NCBI GenBank assembly: GCA_039820585.1
Contig: JBCBPV010000008.1
Location: 19,745 to 83,744, forward strand
Direction of reading: 5' to 3'
Origin: JBCBGF01 sp039820585
GTDB taxonomy: Bacteria; Pseudomonadota; Alphaproteobacteria; Rhodobacterales; Rhodobacteraceae
DNA: 64,000 bases
Shown: positions 17,465-25,415 of the stretch, one piece after another
Layout: the number at the start of each line of letters is the position of its first letter
How positions within the stretch are numbered: the first letter of the stretch is position 1
Made by a program: the position numbers and the translations under genes
Notes under the pieces: generated by a model
Told to the model about the DNA's origin: nothing
What the model saw: only the letters and a program-made list of their open reading frames with translations
Database searches by the model: none

Positions 17465-18430
17465 ATGGATTTTGCAACCGCCCTTCAGATCCTCGATTCC
17501 ACCATCCGCCTCGCCACCCCACTGCTGCTTGCCTGCCTCGCGGGCCTGTTTTCGGAACGCGCGGGGATCTTTGACATCGGGCTGGAAGGCAAGATGCTGG
17601 CGGCTGCGTTCTTTTCCGCCGCCTTTGCGGCCATCTCAGGCTCTGTCTGGATCGGCCTTCTGGCCGGGATCGCCGCGTCGGTCGTCTTGTCGGGCGTCCA
17701 TGGCCTGGCCTCGATCACCTTCCGCGGCAATCAGCTGATCTCAGGCGTTGCGATCAATTTCCTTGCCGCGGGTCTGACCGTTCTGATCGCACAGGCCTGG
17801 TTCAGCCAGGGCGGGCGCACGCCGTCGCTGTCAGGCGATGCCCGGTTCTCACCGATGGAATGGCCATTGGCGGGCGTGATGGAAAACGTGCCGGTCTTCG
17901 GCCCGGTCTATTCCGAACTGATCTCGGGCCACACCTTCCTTGTCTACATCGCCATCCTGGCTGTTCCGGCCAGTTGGTACGTCCTTTTCCGCTCCCGCTT
18001 TGGCCTGCGCCTGCGTGCGGTTGGGGAAAATCCCGCCGCCGTAGACACCGCCGGGATCTCAGTGGTTCGGATGCGCTACACCGCCGTGGCGATCTGCGGA
18101 CTGCTATGCGGATTGGCAGGGGCATACCTGGCAACAGGCCTCGCCGCAGGATTCGTCAAAGACATGAGCGCGGGCCGGGGGTTCATCGCACTCGCCGCGC
18201 TGATCTTCGCCAAATGGCGGCCTTGGTACGCGCTCTACGCCTGTCTTCTGTTCGGCTTGCTAGAGGCCATCGGCAACCGGTACCAGAATATTGAGATCAT
18301 TGGCGTCACCCTGCCCGTCCAGTTCATGCAGGCGCTGCCCTACATCCTGACGGTGGTGATCCTGGCGGGCTTTGTGGGCAAGGCGATCCCCCCGCGCGCG
18401 GGTGGCGAGCCTTACGTGAAAGAGCGCTAG
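17465..18430 (+). CDS. ABC transporter permease (BMP/nucleoside importer, second subunit)
   Basis: 321 residues, about nine membrane segments, second BPD_transp_2 permease of the operon. Family markers are AGLFSERAGIFDIGLEGKMLAAAFF near residue 27 and FRSRFGLRLRAVGENPAAVDTAGI in the middle, which is the coupling loop region towards the ATPase. It completes the heterodimeric membrane part of the importer. It ends just before a bidirectional terminator shared with the convergent acidic-protein gene. Confidence 0.92.
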   Translation: MDFATALQILDSTIRLATPLLLACLAGLFSERAGIFDIGLEGKMLAAAFFSAAFAAISGSVWIGLLAGIAASVVLSGVHGLASITFRGNQLISGVAINFLAAGLTVLIAQAWFSQGGRTPSLSGDARFSPMEWPLAGVMENVPVFGPVYSELISGHTFLVYIAILAVPASWYVLFRSRFGLRLRAVGENPAAVDTAGISVVRMRYTAVAICGLLCGLAGAYLATGLAAGFVKDMSAGRGFIALAALIFAKWRPWYALYACLLFGLLEAIGNRYQNIEIIGVTLPVQFMQALPYILTVVILAGFVGKAIPPRAGGEPYVKER

Positions 18431-18438
18431 AGACAAAA

Positions 18439-18468
18439 ACGGGCAAGGGCGTCTTGGCCCCTGCCCGT
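18439..18468. terminator. Bidirectional terminator-like hairpin
   Basis: ACGGGCA at 18439-18445 pairs with TGCCCGT at 18462-18468; after one mismatch GGGC pairs with GCCC around a short loop. It lies between the convergent permease and acidic-protein genes, with a run of A on the left (T on the minus strand) that suits termination of the minus-strand gene. Confidence 0.6.
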
Positions 18469-18487
18469 CACTGTCTTTGCAAACGGA

Positions 18488-20620
18488 TCACTCCCCGGCG
18501 ATGCGCGCCTCGGGATTGAACCGCGTCTCGTCGGTGATCGTGAACTGACCCCGCTTCAGCTTCTGGATCTTGCCCTGCCGCAGCAGTTGCCCGAAGGACC
18601 GCAAACCGGCCTCGCGCGTGAAGGCCTCTTGCTCATAGCTTGCAACTCGGCGCATCAACTGGGGCCGCGAGAACTCGCGCCGGCCTTCGACAAAGGCGGA
18701 ATAGGCCGCCGCCGCTTCCAGCAGGTCGGGCAACTCGGTCGCGCCCATCTGCTTGGCGAAATCGGCAAAGCTGCTCGCACCCTCGGCCATCGGGTCTGGC
18801 TGCTGCACGGTGGTCTGGGTGTTTACCCGGCGCGGAAGCACGGCCTTGCGTTCACCCGCGTCGCCACTGGCATCGACCCGTTGCGCAGACACCAGCATCA
18901 AGGGCGACGACGATTCCTGGATCGGCGCGGGGCGTTGATCGGTGGCCTTGGTCTCTTCGGGGCGGCGGGGCCGCACCACCTTCGCCAGATCCGCGCGGTA
19001 GCGACTTTGCTCTTCGGCGTCCTCTTCTTCTTTCGCGACGCCACCCGTCAGCAGGCGATCGGCCTTGGTGGCCGCCACAGCCGCTTTCAGGTGCGCAATG
19101 GCCGACCGGCGGCGGCTGCTTTCCTGATCGTCGAGCTTGGAATTCGTCTCTTCCAGAATGCGATCAAAGGCAGCTTCGCCCGAGGCTTCGGGATCTTCTT
19201 CCGTGTCGTCCGCATCTGCGTCCGTCAAATCGTCCAGCGAAGCGGCATCAGCGGCAACGACGTTTTCCTCTGCCGCTGCATCAGCCTCCGTCGGCGCGAC
19301 AGCGGCTGCAACGGCGGCGAGCATATCCTCATCATCCGCAGGCTCTTCCGCCACAGGCTCGATCGCATCAGCCGCGGCTTCATCTTCGGCCATATCGACA
19401 AGCGTGCCGTCGTCGCCCGCAGGCTCTTCCGCCATAGGCTCCAAAGCATCTGCCAGATCCGCGTCTTCCGCAGCATCAGCAAGCGGCACAGGCGGCAGGT
19501 CTTCGTCATATGCGACGGCCTCAAGCGGCTCTTCAGCCAGGGCGCCTTCCGTCGTCTCAACACCCTCCACACCGGCCAGATCATCGGCGTCGGCCCCGTC
19601 AAGCGCGTGCAGGTCCTCAAGATCCTCGGCTTCCGCGCCTTCGTTCAGCTCAACCTCATCAAAAGCATGGTCTGCCGCATCTTCCTCAACCGCAGCGACC
19701 TCTGGCGCAATTTCTTCCGCTGCCTCGTCCGCAAAATGCACCGTATCCGGCACCGCATCAGCCCCGAAGCCTGCCTCTTCGGTCACCTCTGCAACCGGCG
19801 CGTCCGGCAGATCATCCTCTACCGGTTCCGGTTCCGGGTCAGGCGCCGCGGCCACAGGCTCAGCCGGTGCAGGGTCAGAGCGCTTGAGCCGGATGATACG
19901 GCTCGTGATATCGTTGGGCTCGGCCATCAACGGTTCCGGATCGGACAGACCAAGCGCATCGTCTTCAAACTGCGCGAGCACGCCCGCATCATCGTCCAAG
20001 GTGCTCTCGGAATCCGCTTCGTCTTCTTCCAGCTCGGGCGCAACAACCTCTGGTGCGTCCAGCGGGGCCGCGTCGATATCGGCAATCGGTGCGATCTCAT
20101 CGCCCAGATCCACATCGTCAAACGCGCTTTCGATGGACCCTGCATAGGGGTCGGCCACGTCAAGCGGCGCATCGAACGGATCATCGGCCTCGTCCGGCAC
20201 TCGGCTGCGCGCCACGACGGCGCGGATACGGCTTAGCTTGGCGGCGATGCTGCCGTCATCTGCGGGCGCAGGCACGGGCACATCCAACTCATCCGCCACA
20301 GGGGCGGGGGCCACGGCAGCGGGCGCAACGACAGGCGCATCGCTCGCCATGGGCTCTGCCGCGTCTTCCATCTGGCGCAGCACGATCCCATCGTCCTGAA
20401 TCCGCGCTTCCACGCGGCGCTGAACCTCTTGTTCGGCGATCCGGTGCAGCATTTCGGCATCGGGGGTCGGCGGTTCTGCACCGAAATAACGGTCATCCGC
20501 GGCAAGGTCGCGGAAGTACTCGGCAATCGACTTCATCGTTGAAAACGGATCGTCGAAGCCTTCGAGCGTACAAGAGAACGTCCCATACGACACCGTCAGG
20601 ATTTTGCTCGGGCCTACCAT
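18488..20620 (-). CDS. Large acidic protein of unknown function, conserved ends
   Basis: 710 residues; I do not recognise a characterised family. Three parts are visible: an ordered N-terminal segment of about 85 residues (KILTVSYGTFSCTLEGFDDP then MKSIAEYFRDLAADDRYFGA), about 450 residues dominated by D, E and A in low-complexity order, and an ordered C-terminal segment of about 80 residues (LPDLLEAAAAYSAFVEGRRE then RPQLMRRVASYEQEAFTREA, LRSFGQLLRQGKIQKLKRGQ) that resembles a winged-helix module. No signal peptide or membrane segment, so probably cytoplasmic. Similar proteins occur in other Rhodobacteraceae as far as I recall, without known function. Divergent from thiamine pyrophosphokinase. 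Confidence 0.8.
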   Translation of the reverse strand: MVGPSKILTVSYGTFSCTLEGFDDPFSTMKSIAEYFRDLAADDRYFGAEPPTPDAEMLHRIAEQEVQRRVEARIQDDGIVLRQMEDAAEPMASDAPVVAPAAVAPAPVADELDVPVPAPADDGSIAAKLSRIRAVVARSRVPDEADDPFDAPLDVADPYAGSIESAFDDVDLGDEIAPIADIDAAPLDAPEVVAPELEEDEADSESTLDDDAGVLAQFEDDALGLSDPEPLMAEPNDITSRIIRLKRSDPAPAEPVAAAPDPEPEPVEDDLPDAPVAEVTEEAGFGADAVPDTVHFADEAAEEIAPEVAAVEEDAADHAFDEVELNEGAEAEDLEDLHALDGADADDLAGVEGVETTEGALAEEPLEAVAYDEDLPPVPLADAAEDADLADALEPMAEEPAGDDGTLVDMAEDEAAADAIEPVAEEPADDEDMLAAVAAAVAPTEADAAAEENVVAADAASLDDLTDADADDTEEDPEASGEAAFDRILEETNSKLDDQESSRRRSAIAHLKAAVAATKADRLLTGGVAKEEEDAEEQSRYRADLAKVVRPRRPEETKATDQRPAPIQESSSPLMLVSAQRVDASGDAGERKAVLPRRVNTQTTVQQPDPMAEGASSFADFAKQMGATELPDLLEAAAAYSAFVEGRREFSRPQLMRRVASYEQEAFTREAGLRSFGQLLRQGKIQKLKRGQFTITDETRFNPEARIAGE

Positions 20621-20767
20621 CGTATTCGCTTTCTCCCCCGATCCAGCGGAATTTGTTAATTGTGACTTGCACGTTAATTTGGAACAGACTGTGGCATTTC
20701 GGTGGATTTATTCTGGGCGCAAGTGTGATCTGTTTCCACGTTAAACACAAATCAAGTCAGTGAGCTC
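20621..20767. promoter_or_regulatory. AT-rich divergent promoter region
   Basis: 147 bases between the divergent acidic-protein and thiamine pyrophosphokinase genes, clearly AT-richer than the surroundings. The octamer CACGTTAA occurs twice in direct orientation (20670-20677 and 20737-20744). No firm -35/-10 pair can be picked. Confidence 0.35.
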
Positions 20768-21421
20768 ATGATCGTTCGGAGCGAAAAAGCCGTCACGCTG
20801 GTGGGGCCCAGCGATGCTAGCCCACAGGATATTGAGAAATGCTTGACGCGGGCACCAACGCTAGTGGCTGCAGACGGTGGGGCGGCGGTCTTGGTGGGGC
20901 TGGGTCATCAGCCAGATGCGGTGATCGGGGATTTTGACAGCTTGCCACAGTCTGTGCGCCGCACCCTTGCGCCAGATCGGCTATTCTCTGTTTCCGAACA
21001 GGAAACCACGGATTTTGAGAAATGTCTGAGCGGAATCAACGCGCCCCTGATCCTGGCACTGGGGTTTACCGGGCGGCGACTGGACCACGAATTGGCCGTT
21101 TACAACGCGTTGACGCGCCACCCCGAGCGCCCGTGCATCGTGCTGGGCGTCTCGGATCTCGTGTTCCTCGCACCTCGCAGCTTGGCGCTACAGCTTGAGA
21201 TCGGCAGCCGTTTGTCGCTGTTCCCCATGGCGCCGGTAACAGGGCGCTCTACCGGGCTTGAATGGCCGATTGAGGGGCTGTCCTTCGCCCCGAACGGGCG
21301 CGTTGGCACATCGAACCGGGTGACGGGGCCCGTGCGCCTGTCGTTTGACGCCGATGCCATGCTTGTCATCCTCCCGCGGGCGGCGCTTGAGGCTGTTCTG
21401 TCGGCGTTATCCCCCGGCTAA
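20768..21421 (+). CDS. Thiamine pyrophosphokinase
   Basis: 217 residues of the ThiN/TPK family, which transfers pyrophosphate from ATP to thiamine to make thiamine diphosphate. The metal- and ATP-binding motifs are present: VAADGGAAVLVGLGHQPDAV and IGDFDSLP in the N-terminal half, TTDFEKCL and LALGFTGRRLDHELAVYNAL in the middle. The C-terminal beta domain contains the thiamine site. No THI-box riboswitch is visible in its 147-base leader. Its last 56 bases overlap tail-to-tail with the convergent EamA gene. Confidence 0.88.
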   Translation: MIVRSEKAVTLVGPSDASPQDIEKCLTRAPTLVAADGGAAVLVGLGHQPDAVIGDFDSLPQSVRRTLAPDRLFSVSEQETTDFEKCLSGINAPLILALGFTGRRLDHELAVYNALTRHPERPCIVLGVSDLVFLAPRSLALQLEIGSRLSLFPMAPVTGRSTGLEWPIEGLSFAPNGRVGTSNRVTGPVRLSFDADAMLVILPRAALEAVLSALSPG

Positions 21422-22301
21422 GCGCCCGTTCGCGAAAAACAATATACAGCCCTGCAGAGATCGTGATCGCGATCCCCGCCAGCGCAAGCCCGTTGGGAAA
21501 ATCGCGAAACATCACCCATCCGACCACCGCTGCCACGGGAATCTCAAGGTATTGCATCGGGGCCAATGTGCTGGCCGGCGCAAACCGCAGGCTCAGCGAC
21601 ATGATCAGATGTGCCAGCGTGCCCACGAGGCCCAGCGCCAGCAACAGCCACAGCACCCGCACTGTCAAAACACCCGGCTCAATCCGGTCAAGCCCCAGCG
21701 CAAAGGCAATCCCCAGCGCAGGCAGCAGCACCGCAGAGGCCATCACCCCATTGATCGCTTGCAGGGAAATCGGATCAATGTCACGCGCGACCATCCGGGT
21801 GACCAGCATGAAGGCGGCGAAGATCACCGCCACGCCCAGCGGCAACAACGCAGGCGCGCCCACGCTGGCAAAGCTGGGCTGTATGACCAGAAGCGTGCCG
21901 ATGAAGCCCACGATGCAGGCCACAATACGGCGGCTGCCCACCTCTTCGCCCAGAATGAAATGGCCCATCAGCAACAGGATGAAGGGCATCACAAACGCAA
22001 TGGCGATGGCATCGGCCAAGGGCAGGAACCGAAGCGCTGTAAACATCAGCGCGATCCCCGCAATATGCAGCGCGGTGCGCACCACCATCAACCGCCAATG
22101 CCGCCGCTCCAGCGACCAGGCCCCGGCGCGCAGCCCAAGGATGGGTGTCAGTATCGCGGCCTGAACGCCAAAGCGCACCACCAGCAGCACCAGAAGCGAT
22201 ACGGTTCCGCCAAGCAGCTTGGCCAGCGCGTCCGACATCGGCGCGACAACGCAGAAGCAAAGCATCAAAAGGATGCCAATCAAAGGCCGGTCTTCACGCA
22301 T
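21366..22301 (-). CDS. DMT-superfamily transporter, EamA type
   Basis: 311 residues, ten hydrophobic segments in two EamA repeats. Begins RPLIGILLMLCFCVVAPMSD, and the second repeat includes LQAINGVMASAVLLP and LGLVGTLAHLIMSLSLRFAP. Substrate unknown; relatives export amino acids or metabolites. One of three EamA genes in the window, not especially similar to the others by eye. It overlaps the convergent thiamine pyrophosphokinase gene by 56 bases. Confidence 0.88.
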   Translation of the reverse strand: MREDRPLIGILLMLCFCVVAPMSDALAKLLGGTVSLLVLLVVRFGVQAAILTPILGLRAGAWSLERRHWRLMVVRTALHIAGIALMFTALRFLPLADAIAIAFVMPFILLLMGHFILGEEVGSRRIVACIVGFIGTLLVIQPSFASVGAPALLPLGVAVIFAAFMLVTRMVARDIDPISLQAINGVMASAVLLPALGIAFALGLDRIEPGVLTVRVLWLLLALGLVGTLAHLIMSLSLRFAPASTLAPMQYLEIPVAAVVGWVMFRDFPNGLALAGIAITISAGLYIVFRERALSRGITPTEQPQAPPAGG

Positions 22302-22347
22302 GGCCAGACCCTATCGGCGCACTCGTCCCGGCGCAAACGCTTGGGGT

Positions 22348-23826
22348 TTAGACGTTCTGCGACACCCAGCGGGTAATCAGGTCTTTTTGCAGTTGCCGCG
22401 CCCGGCGCGCCCACCCCCGCGCGCCCGGCGGGCGTTCGCGATTGGCCACCGGGATCGCATCGCGGCGGGGCATGTCAGCGCTGAAGATTGCGAAGGCCAG
22501 TGTGCGTTTGTCCGGCGCTTCGATGTAGCCCGCAAGCCCGCTGACGAAGTTCAGCGTGCCGGTTTTCGCCAGCACCTTGACCCCCGGTGCATCGACGCTG
22601 AGCTCTTTCAACAAAGGCTTCAGCCGGTCACCATCGCGTGCCGCCGCATGCAGGATGCGCACCATATCAGGCGCCGTCACCCGTGCGCCGTAGCCAAGGC
22701 CCGAATGATCAATAAACCCGGTACTGCGCGTCCCCGCCTGCACCGCGAACCACTTGTTCATCTCACGCGCCGACCGGATCAGGCTGGGCGCGCGCACGCC
22801 GTCATGGCGCGTGGCGGTCAGACCCACCATCTCGGCCGTAAGGTTGGTGGAATATCGCAGCATCAACCGCAGCGTCTCGGCCAGCGGACGCCCCTCATGC
22901 ACCGCCAGCACATCGCCCTTGATCGGCCCCACCGGGTCGGCCCCGCGGCGCAGCACGATCCCGTGCGAGCGGGCCAGTGTCATGAACACATCGGCCGCGT
23001 ATTCCGCGGGCCGGCTGACGGGCAACCACCGCGCCCCGTCGGTGCCCAGCGCCCGGCGCGCCACGGTCCAGCGATCCTGGTCGCGGGTGTGCTCGACCGC
23101 AAACACCGGCGACGATCGATCCACAATCTCCATCGACGCGACATCCACAGCGGGGCGATAGGTGCGCGCCCGCGCCTGCATGGTAATGTCATGGCCCTTC
23201 TTGGCCTTGCGCCACTCGAAATGCACACGGTTGAAGTTCAGGTTAAGGCCACTGATCGCGGGGTTATAGGCCACCTGATCGGGCTGGTCGGGATCAATCC
23301 AGGGCAGCGACGGCGCGATGTCGTGGCGCACGCGGAAATGCCCCGTCACCTCGATCACACCGGCCTCTTTCAGGGTTGCGGCCATCGCGCCCAGCGCATC
23401 GCTGTCCAGCGCGGGATCACCGCCACCGATCAGGATCAGGTCGCCATCAATCCGGCCCTTGACCACCGGCGCGGTCGCCACCAGCCGGGTGCGAAACCGG
23501 TAGTCTGGCCCCAGACGGTTCAGCGCGTACCAGGCCGTTGCCGCCTTCGCCACCGACGCCGATGGCAGGCGTACACCCGGTTCATGCACCTCGATCATCT
23601 CACCCGTCGCCGCATCCGCCACGGCAAAGCCAATGGCCCCGCCAAGCCCAGCCTTCTCCAGCAGATCGGCATAGGGCGCAGGGGGCGCAGGCGCGGCCTG
23701 CACCGCGGGCACAGCCCCACGCGGAGGCGGGCGCAACGACACCTCGGGCGCGCGCGCCAGAACGGGCGTCGCGCCGCTCGCCAATAGTCCGGCAATCAGG
23801 CCGCGTCGTGAGATTTGTCTCGACAT
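22348..23826 (-). CDS. dacB: D-alanyl-D-alanine carboxypeptidase/endopeptidase, PBP4 (DacB) type
   Basis: 492 residues, peptidase family S13, acting on peptidoglycan in the periplasm. The N-terminus MSRQISRRGLIAGLLASG has a twin-arginine start, so export by Tat is likely. Active-site motifs are SVAK (nucleophile serine and lysine, in LPSASVAKAATAWYAL near residue 90), YSTN (SxN, in MLRYSTNLTAEMVG) and KTG (AKTGTLNFVSGLAGY near the end). It is divergent from an EamA gene and only 46 bases after the previous EamA gene on the same strand. Confidence 0.92.
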   Translation of the reverse strand: MSRQISRRGLIAGLLASGATPVLARAPEVSLRPPPRGAVPAVQAAPAPPAPYADLLEKAGLGGAIGFAVADAATGEMIEVHEPGVRLPSASVAKAATAWYALNRLGPDYRFRTRLVATAPVVKGRIDGDLILIGGGDPALDSDALGAMAATLKEAGVIEVTGHFRVRHDIAPSLPWIDPDQPDQVAYNPAISGLNLNFNRVHFEWRKAKKGHDITMQARARTYRPAVDVASMEIVDRSSPVFAVEHTRDQDRWTVARRALGTDGARWLPVSRPAEYAADVFMTLARSHGIVLRRGADPVGPIKGDVLAVHEGRPLAETLRLMLRYSTNLTAEMVGLTATRHDGVRAPSLIRSAREMNKWFAVQAGTRSTGFIDHSGLGYGARVTAPDMVRILHAAARDGDRLKPLLKELSVDAPGVKVLAKTGTLNFVSGLAGYIEAPDKRTLAFAIFSADMPRRDAIPVANRERPPGARGWARRARQLQKDLITRWVSQNV

Positions 23827-23903
23827 GCCGCGGAGTTAACCGCGCACCCCCACACCGATCAAGCATCAAGTGGCGTCAATTGACGCGGTGTTGCACGGCG
23901 GAT

Positions 23904-24749
23904 ATGGCGGCGGCCATGACCCGGGCAGCGCTGTTGATGATCGTGGGCATGTCCCTGATCCCCTTGGGTGACAGTGCCGCTAAGCTATTGGTAGAAAATC
24001 ATAATGTGGCCACGCCGTTTATCGCCTGGTCGCGCTTTGCGCTGGGGGCGGTGTTGCTGATCCCGTTTCTGACAGCACGCGAAATTGATCGCGGTACGTT
24101 GCTGGATTGGCGCATTATCCTGCGCGGTGCCCTGATCGCCGGGGGAATCCTGTCGATTCTCACCGCCCTGCGGACCGAGCCGTTGCCAAACGTCTTCGCG
24201 GCCTTCTTTGTCGGACCGGTGATCTCATACGTCCTGTCGATCCTGCTTTTGGGGGAACGGGTCAGTGTCCTGCGGTCGCTTTTGCTGGGCGTGGGTTTTG
24301 TGGGTGTGCTTTTGGTGGTGCGCCCGGGCTTCGGAATGACACCGGGGCTAGGCTTCGCGGTGCTCGCAGGGTGCTTTTACGCGGGCTATTTGACGGCCAG
24401 CCGTTGGCTTGCTGGGGTGGCCGCCCCGCGCACGCTGCTCTTGGCGCAACTGGTGACCGGGGCCGTGCTGCTGGCGCCCTTCGGCCTGCTGTTCTGGCCC
24501 GAGCTGTCGATACCTGCGGCCCTGCTGGTGGGTCTTAGCGCCGCAGCGTCCATGGCCGGAAACTACCTACTGGTCATCGCCTACGGGATCGCGCCCGCCA
24601 CCCGTTTGGCGCCGTTCGTGTATTTTCAGCTGATCGCAGCCGTTGTTTTCGGCTGGACGATCTTTGGCGACCTGCCGGATACCATGACATGGGCAGGCAT
24701 CGGCCTTTTGGTCGCCTCCGGCTTCGCCACGCTCGCCCTGCGGCGCTAA
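23904..24749 (+). CDS. DMT-superfamily transporter, EamA type
   Basis: 281 residues from the ATG at 23904; an in-frame ATG at 23916 is equally plausible and the ribosome site does not decide. Ten hydrophobic segments in two repeats, starting ALLMIVGMSLIPLGDSAAKLLVE and with FVYFQLIAAVVFGWTIFGDLPD near the end. Exporter of unknown substrate. It overlaps the convergent nadD gene by four bases. Confidence 0.87.
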   Translation: MAAAMTRAALLMIVGMSLIPLGDSAAKLLVENHNVATPFIAWSRFALGAVLLIPFLTAREIDRGTLLDWRIILRGALIAGGILSILTALRTEPLPNVFAAFFVGPVISYVLSILLLGERVSVLRSLLLGVGFVGVLLVVRPGFGMTPGLGFAVLAGCFYAGYLTASRWLAGVAAPRTLLLAQLVTGAVLLAPFGLLFWPELSIPAALLVGLSAAASMAGNYLLVIAYGIAPATRLAPFVYFQLIAAVVFGWTIFGDLPDTMTWAGIGLLVASGFATLALRR

Positions 24750-25351
24750 CGCGTCCACTCGCCCTTGGCGCGGATCGCGGTCGAGGATGAGTTATCGAGC
24801 GGCACATTCACGAAACACCAAGCCGGTGCATCCGACACCGTAAGCCGCGCCGCCTCACGCCCGCGCAAGCGAAACCGCCGGTACTTGCCCGCCGCCACCG
24901 ACATCCGCGCCGAAATGCGCTGGCCCGGCCTCGCAATCACGCCCACCGGCACCGACCGCATGATCCATTCCCACCGGTCCCAGTGGTGAAAGCCCGCCAG
25001 GTTATCCGCCCCCATCAGCCAGACAAACCTCACACCGGGATAGTGCGCCATCAGCTGTTCCAATGTCTCGGCGGTGTAGCGCGTGCCAAGCCGCGCCTCG
25101 ACATCCGTGACCACGACATCGGGGTGATCAACCAGGTCACGCGCGGCCCCCATGCGCTGCTCCAAAGGCGCCGGACCCCGCGCCTTCAGCGGATTGCCCG
25201 GCGACACCAGCCACCAGACACGGTCCAGACCGAACCGTTTCAGCGCTTCGCGCGTGATGTGGACATGCCCGCCATGGGGCGGGTCGAACGAGCCACCAAG
25301 CAAACCGATTACCATCCCCGGGCGCGCGACGGGCAGACCTGGCATGTTCAT
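24746..25351 (-). CDS. nadD: Nicotinate-nucleotide adenylyltransferase
   Basis: 201 residues, converts nicotinate mononucleotide and ATP to deamido-NAD. The nucleotidyltransferase signature GLLGGSFDPPHGGHVHI is at residue 17 and the second motif near the C-terminus reads NVPLDNSSSTAIRAKGEW (S-S-T-x-I-R). Other conserved parts are VWWLVSPGNPLK and FVWLMGADNLAGFHHW. The encoded start at 25351 leaves about 12 extra residues before the first strand; an ATG at 25315 is the shorter alternative. Confidence 0.93.
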   Translation of the reverse strand: MNMPGLPVARPGMVIGLLGGSFDPPHGGHVHITREALKRFGLDRVWWLVSPGNPLKARGPAPLEQRMGAARDLVDHPDVVVTDVEARLGTRYTAETLEQLMAHYPGVRFVWLMGADNLAGFHHWDRWEWIMRSVPVGVIARPGQRISARMSVAAGKYRRFRLRGREAARLTVSDAPAWCFVNVPLDNSSSTAIRAKGEWTR

Positions 25352-25415
25352 TCTGGGGTCCCCCGCCCGTCCCTTGGCCGCTTTCCTAGCAAAAGCAGCG
25401 GTCTATGGAAATGGC

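Noticed and set aside
18587..20236. Long plus-strand frames opposite the acidic protein, including a serine/alanine-rich one from 19137 to 20147
   Set aside because: Repetitive D/E/A codons read backwards give S- and R-rich frames; ends of the minus-strand protein are ordered and conserved-looking, those of the antisense frames are not.
20670..20744. CACGTTAA direct repeats as operators
   Set aside because: Two octamers 67 bases apart in AT-rich DNA are not enough evidence for a site.
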